Positions 31,004 through 40,868 of a stretch of DNA of 64,000 nucleotides are shown here, piece after piece. A program made the position numbers and the translations under genes. The notes under the pieces were generated by a model that saw nothing but the letters and a program-made list of their open reading frames with translations, was not told the DNA's origin and did not search any database. The stretch spans positions 20,448,509 to 20,512,508 of the forward strand of contig NC_087064.1 of NCBI RefSeq assembly GCF_963678635.1, written 5' to 3'. This DNA is from Symsagittifera roscoffensis. Its lineage: Eukaryota > Xenacoelomorpha > Acoela > Convolutidae. Each line of letters starts with the position of its first letter. The stretch's first letter is position 1.

Positions 31004-33313
31004 ATGACAAATCCAAATAGTGAAATAGAGGAAGGTGAACTGAAGGACCAAGATCCTGTTCTAACCACTCTCGAGGAAATGCTTAAAGTAAGTACTTTTA
31101 AAAATTATTCTACTATCATTCACCACCAAAAAATAAATTTGCAAAAAATTTATTTGGTTGGTCTTTTAACTCTAATGATACTTTCGAATCAAACCTCAGC
31201 AATTGATCGGAAAGAACAATTATATGCAAATACTGCAAATAATCTTCGGGTTGCTCATTATGATTGTCAACTAATGACTTCTAACAAAATGTTCTCTCTA
31301 AATAAAGTAGCACCTTGCAAAGTCCAACCAGAAAATATTAAAGTAACTCATGCTTATGTTACTCTATATCAGAGACATTATCGCACAAAAGTAAATGCGA
31401 CAATGTGTCGAATCAAACACCAATCAATGCATTGGTTCTGCGATTCTTTTGATTCGAGTGGTATCGACGCTCGACAAAATATGATCACTACTGATCTCCA
31501 TTTATCTGCCGATCAATGTAAATCGGCCGCCGACAGAGGCTATCTTAACCTAGGCTATGCTAGTATTGGAAATATTCCTTTCAAATTTAATGTTAAAACA
31601 GTAACTAATGCCCATGCTGGCAAAGTTGACGGCAAAAATCATAACGAATGTGATGGCCGTTCTTGGATTAAATTGGACACTTTTGAAACTTACATGCAAA
31701 ATGTAACTCTGACTGTTAACCTCAAAGATGGAACAGTCAATAATTGGCAAAACATTCCTTTGCCCTGTCCAGTGTCTACAAATGGATGTGAAACAACATC
31801 CTTAGACGCTTTTGCTTATACTTGGGAAGAACCCAACAATTTCATTTTCACTGTTTTAAACAGATTTCCGGCTAAAATGATTCAAAACGAAGAATCATAC
31901 TACATAATTAAAGGCGATTCTAGCCCATCTATTCATTCTACCCATACAAGGGATTCTCAAAAATTTATGCTACAGGTGATGAATAAACCGCAATCTCTTT
32001 GTGGTCATCCCAGAATAGTGTATCCAACTTCATATGATTCACTTTTTATTGCATACACTGACGGTTTCAATATGGATACTGGAATCCAAGTTAAACCAAC
32101 CCCAGAAACGGGAACTATTCATAATGCCGGCCAACCAAATTCTACTTTTCTCACATTAAGTGATGATTCGCCGCCACTCCAATTTTCAAGTCATCAAATT
32201 GACTACGAAGCTCATATAGGTACCAAATTGGACTATATTCTTTTTTATAGCTTCTACATGCTCAGAACGGCCGAGTTAGCCCTTCTGCAAAATCAATGTG
32301 AGCTAGAACGCTCCTCAATATTAAATACTTTAATGCTTTCGCTTGAAAGCCCACGTTTGGCTGGCTATATTCTAACCAAAAACCGCTCTATGTTTTTAGA
32401 GACCAATGGCAATGTTGCCTGGCTCTACCATTGTCCGAAATTTTATTCACCTTTGCAATTAATGGATGAATGCTATAATCGCATTCCCATTATGTATAAG
32501 GAAAACATTCGATTTGTCGATCCAATTACGAGACAAACTTTTCAGCCGGCAGATCTACAAGACTGCTCCGACAAACATTCGAATCTCTTTCAACTAGATG
32601 TTGATGATGATAAGTCCTGGATTGAATTAACCCCTCAAATTACAAGGGTTACAGGACCACATCTCTTTAAACCAAAAGAGATAATTCAAAAGATTAAGCA
32701 TTCTCTAGCCTCTAGCCAAGGCGCTTCAATCTACACTTATGCTCAAATGCAAAAATTCTGGAATATGATTTCCGATAATTCAGAGATGAAAGGAATACTG
32801 CAAAAAGTATCCAGGTCCTTTCTAAATGCTAAAAAAAATTTTTTCAAGGACTCATACAGCGCGCTAGGTTCTTCCGAAACAATTTATTTGGACTATCTCA
32901 TCTCTCCAAACTTTTGGAAAAACGAATACACCCGTATATTCGGGAAAGTACAATACTATTTAGAAAAATGCGGAATAGTCTTCGCCTCTTTTCTATTTGT
33001 GAAATTCATACTAGATTGCCTAGTATTCATAATAAAGGCTATGCATATTCACAAAATCACCGGCCGCTCACTACATTTTGGCAAAGTATTACTTGCCGCT
33101 TCATACAATATACTTTTCACTTCCATAGTGACCTCAATTTTCACTCAAGATGAGCAAACTGAAAAAATAGAACAAGATTGTGATCAGAAAATACAAGCCC
33201 CTCTTTTAGAGGAAATTTATAAAATAAACCAGGATCGTATGTATCCTCACATCCAATTAACAAGTTTTGAGAGAAGAACTCAAAACTTGGATCACCCAAC
33301 AAACCCAGTCTAA
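31004..33313 (+). CDS. env: env-type glycoprotein of element 1 (769 aa)
   Basis: An intact frame. A 46-residue acidic leader precedes a hydrophobic segment (IYLVGLLTLMILSNQTSAID, residues 47-66), consistent with a long signal peptide. The ectodomain has many cysteines and N-glycosylation sequons. Two hydrophobic segments near the C-terminus (about 663-684 and 699-720) would anchor it. The block ending WLYHCPKFYSPL followed by CYNRIPIMY and FVDPITRQTF resembles glycoproteins of chuviruses (class III, gB-like), which other insect LTR elements have also captured. That assignment is from memory of motifs and is tentative. No furin site was found. Role if active: membrane fusion and cell-to-cell spread. 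Confidence 0.8.
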   Translation: MTNPNSEIEEGELKDQDPVLTTLEEMLKVSTFKNYSTIIHHQKINLQKIYLVGLLTLMILSNQTSAIDRKEQLYANTANNLRVAHYDCQLMTSNKMFSLNKVAPCKVQPENIKVTHAYVTLYQRHYRTKVNATMCRIKHQSMHWFCDSFDSSGIDARQNMITTDLHLSADQCKSAADRGYLNLGYASIGNIPFKFNVKTVTNAHAGKVDGKNHNECDGRSWIKLDTFETYMQNVTLTVNLKDGTVNNWQNIPLPCPVSTNGCETTSLDAFAYTWEEPNNFIFTVLNRFPAKMIQNEESYYIIKGDSSPSIHSTHTRDSQKFMLQVMNKPQSLCGHPRIVYPTSYDSLFIAYTDGFNMDTGIQVKPTPETGTIHNAGQPNSTFLTLSDDSPPLQFSSHQIDYEAHIGTKLDYILFYSFYMLRTAELALLQNQCELERSSILNTLMLSLESPRLAGYILTKNRSMFLETNGNVAWLYHCPKFYSPLQLMDECYNRIPIMYKENIRFVDPITRQTFQPADLQDCSDKHSNLFQLDVDDDKSWIELTPQITRVTGPHLFKPKEIIQKIKHSLASSQGASIYTYAQMQKFWNMISDNSEMKGILQKVSRSFLNAKKNFFKDSYSALGSSETIYLDYLISPNFWKNEYTRIFGKVQYYLEKCGIVFASFLFVKFILDCLVFIIKAMHIHKITGRSLHFGKVLLAASYNILFTSIVTSIFTQDEQTEKIEQDCDQKIQAPLLEEIYKINQDRMYPHIQLTSFERRTQNLDHPTNPV
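31086..31094 (+). promoter_or_regulatory. Splice donor inside env leader
   Basis: AAA|GTAAGTA is a near-perfect donor 84 nt into env, exactly at a codon boundary (after codon 28). Its natural partner is the acceptor at 33335-33336. Confidence 0.75.
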
Positions 33314-33336
33314 TAAAAAAAGTTCTACTGTTCTAG

Positions 33337-34116
33337 GATATACCAACTGATTCAACTATGGACGCAACACTTGATGACGACTTGAGAGATTTCGAAGATC
33401 TCCTCTCACTTCTGCCACCAACCGATCCACTGGACTCGCAGATTTCAGCACTCACTCAACAACCAACTGTTTCTACTACTACAACACCCACTGCAAAGCC
33501 GACCTCAACACGATCCTTCGTTGAGCCACTACTTCAAACCAGTTCAGCTGTCCCAATAACTACAGCATCACAGCCACCACCCCTAAAAATTTCACCCCCT
33601 GATTTTAAAATACCCCTGGTTCCCTCGAATTCTAAAATTAAAAAACGGACCCAGATTGTAAGACCATATAAGATACTAACGGCAAATGCGCCGGTATCAA
33701 CTTCTCATTGTCCAATGACCATTAGGCGACAGCCCTTGCACCCCACTGAAATAAACACTAGATTACATATTCAGTTAGAAAGGGAACGATACATTAATTC
33801 TAAAAGCAATCCTGGCTTCGATATGGATCTCAATTATGCTTTGAATCCATTAATCAATCGTTTTAAATTAGAAGCCTATCACCCTATAAAAAAAATGTAT
33901 TCCATAACTAATTCCCTTCTTGAATATCAAAAAATCTATGTCCCAGCAAAATATCTGACAGCAAAATTACAAACCCCCCAGTTAGATGACTATACTGAGC
34001 AAATTCAGCGCAGTCATATCCATGAAACGCATCAAATCCGGGAGCTGAAAAAGCAAATCCACTATTTGAAAACAAAAAATCACCAACTTATAGCCCGGTT
34101 GGAAGGAAAATTGTAA
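33337..34116 (+). CDS. Spliced accessory protein of element 1 (shares env exon 1)
   Basis: An acceptor CTACTGTTCTAG ends at 33336; the following seven codons lead in frame to an ATG at 33358 and on to a TAA at 34116. The donor after env codon 28 and this acceptor are both phase 0, so splicing would add the 28-residue acidic env leader to this 260-codon frame. Within it are an acidic/leucine-rich N-terminus (LRDFEDLLSLLP), a Thr/Pro-rich linker, a basic patch (KIKKRTQIVRPYK) and a C-terminal coiled coil. This resembles regulatory proteins of complex retroviruses in layout (activation-like acidic region, basic region), not in sequence. Translation from 33358 alone is the alternative. Confidence 0.65.
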   Translation, partial: DIPTDSTMDATLDDDLRDFEDLLSLLPPTDPLDSQISALTQQPTVSTTTTPTAKPTSTRSFVEPLLQTSSAVPITTASQPPPLKISPPDFKIPLVPSNSKIKKRTQIVRPYKILTANAPVSTSHCPMTIRRQPLHPTEINTRLHIQLERERYINSKSNPGFDMDLNYALNPLINRFKLEAYHPIKKMYSITNSLLEYQKIYVPAKYLTAKLQTPQLDDYTEQIQRSHIHETHQIRELKKQIHYLKTKNHQLIARLEGKL

Positions 34117-34629
34117 AAATTTACCCTTTTATTTAAACATTTATTCTTTCGCTTTATATAGCTATGTAGTATAGCTATAAATTCCCTTTTAACAATTTTG
34201 ACTTTTATAAAAAACAAAAAACACAAAAAAATACCCCCTTTGTATGAACCAGTCCTCCCCTTATTACGCGTGTGGACAGACTTCACATACTTCAGGAAGA
34301 AAAGGAGACTTCGGAAAAAGAATGTTTAAGGAATAAAACTAACCTTCAAACTTTTGAGAAACAGATAATTTTGATGTATTTAATTTTATAGTTAAATCCC
34401 TTGGTTGTGTAAACTCTGTTTTGATTTATAAATGTAACTGATGTGTTTATATTCATTCAAGCCTGACTCAAAGTATCAGTTGTTCAAAAACATCTGCTAC
34501 CTGTAATACCAACAAACTATTGAACCAACTTTATGAGATTGAAAGAAAAAGCTTCGATTGATCAACAATTACCCCACTATTCAAGTAAAAGTAATAAAAA
34601 TGAAAGTTTCAGTTTTTTTCCCTCTCCAA
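34117..34629 (+). other. 3' untranslated region of element 1
   Basis: AT-rich, no open frame of interest. An AATAAA-like string (GGAATAAAAC) is at about 34331. Nothing else is supported. Confidence 0.4.
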
Positions 34630-34644
34630 ATAGGAGGATGGATA
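34630..34644 (+). other. Polypurine tract of element 1
   Basis: ATAGGAGGATGGATA immediately precedes the TG of the 3' LTR. It is purine-rich but interrupted by T, and is short for a plus-strand primer. Confidence 0.6.
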
Positions 34645-35252
34645 TGTTCTGATTTCAAATAGAAACAGAAACATGAATTATTTTATTGCGTTCACAAAAT
34701 GTGACGCCGCCGCCACCACCAAAAGAAATATGTTTTTATTCCCTTGCAAAAGGAAGGGAAATGCTATTGGAATAATTCGTATAACGTTTTAAGCATTGAG
34801 AATTGAAACGACTATTCTCATTCAATACGAATATTAACGATTCCTCTCGTAAAATACGAGCATACGAAACCTTCTTCTCGTAAAATACGAATGTACGAAT
34901 AAAGAATACGAAGTTAAAAGAAACTTCTCATTTGATACGAAAAGTGGCGTGATTTCCCAATCTGAGTATAAATAGAAGCTCAAAACTACGGGAATTCATT
35001 CCAACAATATCTCTTCTAACACCAACACCACTCTCTTCTACCACCCCAACCAATCTCTAAAAAATATCTCTAATCTCACCGTTAAAATAGATATTGAGTC
35101 AAAAGGCAACTTGCTGTAAATTCATACTAACTTCTTTTCTAATAAAATATTTCTCAGCGAATTTTAGATTTACTTTCTAAGATAGAAAGTAGAAAGGACC
35201 CTTTATTCCTAGCAAGCGTTTTGTCCGACGTAAATAGTATTGCTAGCGTAAT
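34645..35252 (+). repeat. 3' LTR of element 1 (608 bp)
   Basis: Same length as the 5' copy. By eye the only difference is TTTATTCC here against TTTAATCC in the 5' LTR. TATA is at 34967-34974. Confidence 0.9.
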
Positions 35253-35257
35253 AATAT
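35253..35257. repeat. Target-site duplication, right copy (AATAT)
   Basis: Five bases matching 21658-21662. Confidence 0.7.
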
Positions 35258-35724
35258 CAATGAAAAAAAACTTGAACACTCACTGACTCTATAAACATTG
35301 ATTGTATGTGTGTGTATGTGTGTGCATGATAATTATGATGCTTTTGTGTTCAAAACAATGTTTCAACAGAAGAGCAGGGGGATTTCAAACAGCAAGCGAT
35401 TGACGATTGGGCGCATGCGGATGGTGCGGCGCGGCGGAAGGGCGCTTAATCATGAAGAGTTCAATCCGAAAACTGTAGTAGTACTAGACGTGGAAATATT
35501 TAATCGAAAAATTATCAAAAAAATTGCAATATGTACAACATTTTTCAAAATAAGTTTCATCCAATAGCCCTCACACAAATTCAATCAGTGCACAGAATAG
35601 AAAAAAGACAAAACATGTGGTTAACTATTTATTGGTTCAAAACCAGCTGGAATGATGGTGATATTCACTACACACAGCTTAATAAAATTCAACAATCAAT
35701 GAACTTGATAGATTCAGTCATCTT
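35258..35724. other. Host flank of element 1
   Basis: A TG-rich simple stretch (GTATGTGTGTGTATGTGTGTG) at about 35303-35325, then a GC-rich patch (GCGCATGCGGATGGTGCGGC) near 35410. No gene supported. Confidence 0.4.
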
Positions 35725-36060
35725 GAATCACGCAAATTATTATGGTAAAGGACAAGAAAAAAAGAATTATTCTACAGCAATTACAAAATATATCAATGTT
35801 CAAGATTTGTCTGGAATGGTTGTCCAAAATTAAAGGAGACCTTGATATATAGAAAAGAAATTAAAATTACTTCAGCTGTAAGCCCCTGGTCGCAAAAGTG
35901 TTTTGTGACATTGTACTCCAATGAAAGACTGATTTTTTTAGTATTTGTATAACCATTAACTAGTCATTTAAAGAAACGCTAACACACATTTGGTTGTTCT
36001 ATTGAAAAAATTTTGACAGACAAAACCAGCAAAGATAACCTTGGTTTCTTTGTGATAACA
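35725..36060 (+). repeat. Dispersed repeat, copy 2
   Basis: Partner of 19620-19950 in the same orientation. The two copies lie on opposite sides of element 1, about 1.7 kb and 0.5 kb away. Confidence 0.75.
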
Positions 36061-36603
36061 ACTTTCCTAGTTCAAAAAGTGTCAATTTTGGACGATAAGA
36101 TCAACGTTTCTTCTATTTACAGTGGATTCTTAAGTTAGAAGCTCTGCGTGATTGACTGTGAGCAGAACAAAAAACTGTTAGTAGCTTTGTAAACAAGAGT
36201 GAAAAAAATTACGTACTGCATTATCCAGAAAAAAAGAACATAATTACTGGACCAACCTAGTCTCTTCATGCGTTTAATGGGAGCAAAAGATTCCGGTAAA
36301 ACCCAATTTATATTTGACATGCCTAAATAAACGTCGTTCGATTCACTGTATGATTCAATTGCTTTTTATTACCAACTTTATCAATCATTCAATGATAACA
36401 TCCGGACACAAGCTGTGTTTATATTTGTCGTTGGCTTACGGCTTCTTTTGAAAACCTAATCCCAACTGTGTTTTAATTTCTTTCTGACAATCGCGCCTTC
36501 TTCGTTTTTTTAATGTGTTTTACAGTGACGTTTCAGTGTGCAATCAGCTGGAAATGAAAAATCTCCAAAATTCCTATTGTATACGTTTCTTTATGATGGT
36601 GTA
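36061..36603. other. Host flank left of element 2
   Basis: AT-rich, no gene or repeat recognised. GGTGTA directly precedes the LTR; the matching target duplication on the other side is lost in the assembly gap. Confidence 0.4.
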
Positions 36604-37959
36604 TGTAACATTCGCCCAAATACTACATAGCGACGGAGCGTAGAAAAAGTACCTATTAATGACTGGCAGGCGTCAGTTACCTTAATCCTACTCGTTTTTC
36701 ACCGTCTCGACCTTGCCAGTTGATTTTCTGGTCTGTTTAGGGCTAAGTAAAAAGTTACTATTTTTAGGCCATCAGTCAAACGACTTTTGATCAGCTTTCG
36801 TTTACACAACCACATAGCTGAGTCTCGGATCCTCAAACTACAAGATTGCTATTAAAAACACGGCTCGAACACCCTATTTTATTATGTTTTTGTGTGACAG
36901 TTCTATATTAAATCCATTGGAGATGGATTGACCCTTTCCTCTTTCTAGCTACTCATATTCTAAAATATCAAATAATACCGGTGTTTATTCAAGGTTTTAC
37001 GACATCCAAGTAGCTACAAAGTCAGTTTCATATAGTACCTTCACATACAACAGTCTCTGGGGGGGGGGGGCAAAGCCTCCGCTCCCGTGTTCTTCCCGAG
37101 ATAACTCTGTTATCTCTCCCAATTTGTGGCACGGGAGGGTTCCGTGGAATATTTCTTCCCCACTGAAGCTTCCTTTTCCACTAATTTCCACTGCTAAGGT
37201 TCTTATCGTGTGTTATTGCCACGATAAGAGGCTTCGTTTCTCTCGTTCTTTCATGCGACTGTTTTCTGCTATCTCCGTCGTTGTTGTGTTTTTTCGTCCT
37301 TTCCAGTCAAAACGGCCGTCTTTTTTGTATTTCTCAGAAATAATGGCCCGTCAATCGAAAGTTTAAAATTTGAAATTTTCGGATTATCTAGACCCTCCTT
37401 CGCAGCATTTTTTTGTTGCTAAGGCCTTTAATCCTCGCTTTCTGTGTCGCCGGAAGGTTGCGCTGTGCCAATCCGGCAGAATGGCACATACTCCCCGGAC
37501 AGTCCCCATCAATGTCCCCATTGATCGCATAACACCGGGTTATCGTCAAGTGGTACTCCAGTTTTCTATAATTGATCTTACAAATCGCATAAGAAAATGA
37601 AATTTATCTACTCCACCTCAACTCACTACGTGTCACAAATGGCATTGTACTACATCTTACTGCCTTCTAACATTTTCACAAAATTTGCAAACTTACCCAA
37701 ACTTACCATGTCGCCACACAGTGAAATTGTGTCTTACACAGGTTAAAAACTTCAGTCGTGTTTAAATAGGTAAATATACTCACCTATGTTTTATATATAT
37801 ACATAACTAGCATAACTAAAATTTTCTTTCAACAATTTTAACAATTGCAACAATTTTCAAAGTCTGGTTTGACCAAACTAGATCAAAACAAAAAGTTTAA
37901 CAAGTTCAATAATCAAAACTTGGTTGATTAGTTCAAGTTTTAACACACAAAGACAATCA
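36604..37959 (-). repeat. 3' LTR of element 2 (1356 bp)
   Basis: On the plus strand it starts TGTAACATTCGCC and ends GACAATCA; read on the element strand it is TGATTG...GTTACA. The first 119 bases recur at 59424-59542. The right end is set by the polypurine tract two bases further on. On the minus strand a TATA box lies at 37801-37789 (TATATATATAAAA) and AATAAA signals near 36985 and 36880. A G10 run is at about 37061. It includes a stem-loop (37508-37525) that recurs in the integrase region. Confidence 0.8.
37789..37801 (-). promoter_or_regulatory. TATA box in element 2 LTR
   Basis: Minus-strand TGTATATATATAAAACA, placed in what would be U3, about 160 nt from the LTR 5' end. Confidence 0.6.
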
Positions 37960-37961
37960 GG

Positions 37962-37986
37962 TTTTTTCTCCTTCTCTTCCTTTCTT
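37962..37986 (-). other. Polypurine tract of element 2
   Basis: Read on the minus strand this is an uninterrupted 25-nt purine run (AAGAAAGGAAGAGAAGGAGA then AAAAA), two bases upstream of the LTR TG. This is a textbook position for the plus-strand primer and fixes the element's orientation. Confidence 0.85.
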
Positions 37987-38173
37987 GTTCACGTCTTCAC
38001 TTGTCCTCTTCGTTCCATCATCTTCATTCCATTGCTTCTCCATCCTGATCTTCAGCAACGCTGTCTTCTAGGACTTTCTCCAGGATGTCCATGGAGTTGC
38101 GGGCTGTGCCCCAACTCTCCTGTTCCAACAGCCTCGGTTTGCAACAAGGTAGCAGGTCCACATTCACCTTTTG

Positions 38174-40868
38174 CTACCGGTTCCTGCAAAAGCTGTTGTG
38201 AAGACACAGACTCACATTTCGTTCTAGGTCAGCTCTTAAGACCTCTTTCTTCTCATCTTCAGTTACACAAGGCGCTCCAGCTACTCGCTTCACCGCCGTG
38301 GTGACCGCGTTTCTGTGCGTCAAGAATGCTCTCTTATAGGCTCCCGGTCCTATGTCCAGCTGGAAAGATTGATAGGCTTCCGTGTTCCTCGACATGTGAC
38401 GCTTTGCGCGTTCATACATCCATGACGTCATCACTGCACGGAACCAAGGCATCAACCTTTGCCTTGACCATATTCTTTCAACGGCTTTGGGTATTCTCAG
38501 AACCTTGCAGGTGATTCTGAAAAGATCCAATTCACGGCTCATCTTCACGTTGCTCAGCTGCTCAGGAGTCGGCACGGCCGTCTCCTGTTCACTTGTGTCC
38601 GCGTTAGCCTCCAACCATCTCACTGCCAGCATGGCACTAACCACCACGATTGACACCTGTTGATTCTGATCGGGAAACCCCGTAGTGTACAACTCCTCCC
38701 ATACTAGCATTCTTCCATACGTCCCATACTAGCATTAGATTCCCGCGTTTGGGGTACCATAACGTCTGCGCCAAGCAGTGGCAAGGATACTCCCCATGGG
38801 TTCTCACTATGTTCCTTCGGGTCCGATACCCTGAGGCTCCCAGCAACGGTTCCACCTCCATCATAATTCTGTGTAAATTGTCTTTCTCTTCTATGGTGGG
38901 GAATTCAGTGGGTAACGCTCCACTCGCTTTCTGCTTTTGGAACTCGCTCACATTACCTTCGTTCAATCTCAGGAACTCTTCACCCACTACGTCTTGCAAC
39001 TCGCCTTCAGATCTCTTCGGGACTGCCCGAAAGATCTTCGCCAACAAATCATATGACCTCTCCGACATTCTGGCCAACCTCACGCACTTTGGAACAGAGA
39101 AAAGTTGGTCAATCAACACCTGCTGCGTCCTCGCATCCATCACCACCATGTGCGTAGGATACCTACTATTGCAATATGGCGCGGAGCTTGAACCCACCAG
39201 ATATTTTGAACCAGTAGGTTTATGATAGGCTTCACTATCCTTCAGATTCATTTCGTTTTCCAGAGCTTCTCGCCAGCCTCCGATCTTCTGCTCTGTCTGC
39301 AATGCTCCAGAGAATACTTCCACGCTGAGGGACGTCACTAGCTCATGGGCACGCTCCAGGCACTCAAGCGATTCTATCGAACTCGTCATGCTACAAAATC
39401 CCAAGGCTGTGGTCAAATTTACATCCGTCACCCCATGACAGTCCGCGACCAACTCCATGCCACTCTTATCCGACATGCTCAATCTTCCGTACAATCGTGC
39501 CAGTTGTCGATGCTGCTCGCTCAGCGTAATCGGGCAGTGTCCCAATTTGCAAACATGTCCTTCCATCCCACTATGTTGAGCCAAACAGGTGCCTTGCTTC
39601 AACCAATTGCTCGATGGACTTTCCTCTGATAGCTCCGTGGATGGGTTGCTTCTCCGTTTCGTCATCCTCATGGCCAGCAGATGGTGTATCATGGCCAGAT
39701 CATGTAGACTCGCGTCATCATCCAGGTCTAATGTGATATCCGCCGTCATGTCCCAGATTAAACCGGCGTTAGGATGGGGACACCAAGAAGGCTTCATGAG
39801 CTCCCACATGGTTACTAGACTGGTTTTCAAGGGACCGTCCCAAGAACCACAATCAAAACTCACTTGCCCCTTCAGCTCGGGAATCGAGGGTTCGACCACT
39901 CGTTGTTCTAAAATGATTCCCAGCTTGGTTTGTTCCACCATCAGCATTCCAGTTTCTTTAATCCGTTCGACCCAGAAATTTAGCACTATGACTTGCTCAT
40001 AGTTGAAGTACGCTTCCCTGGCTTCTTCATTCACGAAGGGATTATACGCCATCCCCGGTATGCCAGCCACATATTGGAACGACTTCAGTTTCCCTAGTAT
40101 TGCAAAGTCTTTTTGTCCCCTGACTGTTTCAATCAACTCCCGGCTCACTTTCAATTCTTTGTTGGAATACCTTCTCACTTCTTCCAACTTGCGATAGCTC
40201 TCCATGTCATTCGACTCCCTATTTGGTACAATCAACGGCATATCCTGATATAGTTCCAGGAGTGCCCTAAGGAAGTTTCTTTCGCAATCAACTCCCTTTT
40301 GCCGAATGATCTTTATACATTCTCCCAGAACAGGAGTGGGGATACGATCCACCACGAACCTTACAAAGCAAAGGGCATCCTTACGCTTAGCCCAGGCTAT
40401 CGCAGAATCGTCTTTTGAAATCAACGCTCGCAGGGCTTCCATCAACTCCAGCTCCTGTTCCTTTGATTTCAAATCTTTACTGGCTTCATATTCCGCCTTC
40501 TTGATGCCCATCAAGCACCAAGCCAACCGTACTTGCAGGTCAGTTCTTGTGCACGGATGAGCCAGGTATGCTGCCACCGTCGCAGGTGCATGCATCGTCT
40601 CGTCGAAGTTTCTTTGGAGGGCCGCCCTCCAAGAGATTTCCAGTAGTTTTTGCAGCCCGATTTCGTTCGCCTCCGAGGACATTACCGTGCCGTACTCTTT
40701 CCGATTTAAGTTAGAATTCTCCGTTAGCCCTTTCAGATATTCCTGCATGGCTCGCTTCTCGCTCCAAGCCATCAGCTGCCCTCTCGCGGAGTTCCTCGCC
40801 TTCAACATCTCCACATAACCCCCTGCTGGATCTCCCATGTGGACTGATTCCGGCACAGTGACTCGACT
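38174..40868 (-). pseudogene. Element 2 giant ORF, C-terminal part (ORF D)
   Basis: Open from just after a TAA (40871-40869), in the same frame as the segments upstream, for about 740 codons (MPESVHMGDPAGGYVEML...). A 25-bp tandem duplication (38697-38711 repeated at 38722-38736) shifts the frame near 38700. The other frame then stays open with similar composition to 38174. Helical, Leu/Glu-rich, with scattered Cys; no signal peptide, membrane segment or known domain recognised. About 890 codons would be continuous without the duplication. I do not know its function. Confidence 0.6.

Larger units (their letters stand above)
21663..35252 (+). mobile_element. Complex retrovirus-like Ty3/Gypsy element (element 1)
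   Basis: LTR-bounded element of 13,590 bp with 5-bp target duplication. Order: 5' LTR, primer site, gag, -1 frameshift site, pol (protease, macro domain, RT, RNase H, integrase), an antisense two-exon gene, an internal promoter, env, a spliced accessory gene, polypurine tract, 3' LTR. I found only one difference between LTRs, so insertion is recent. Even so, gag has one frameshift (about 22878), pol has one TAA (27888-27890) and the protease triad is altered. The domain order (integrase after RNase H) and an env put it with Gypsy-type elements of the errantivirus-like kind, but macro, antisense and accessory genes are additional. Confidence 0.9.

Noticed and set aside
37061-37071. G10 run as a functional G-quadruplex
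   Set aside because: A single homopolymer without further G-tracts; may be a sequencing feature of the LTR.
38749-40560. Plus-strand open frames opposite ORF D and similar ones opposite ORFs A-C
   Set aside because: They mirror GC-rich minus-strand coding sequence, lack domains and have no splice or promoter support.
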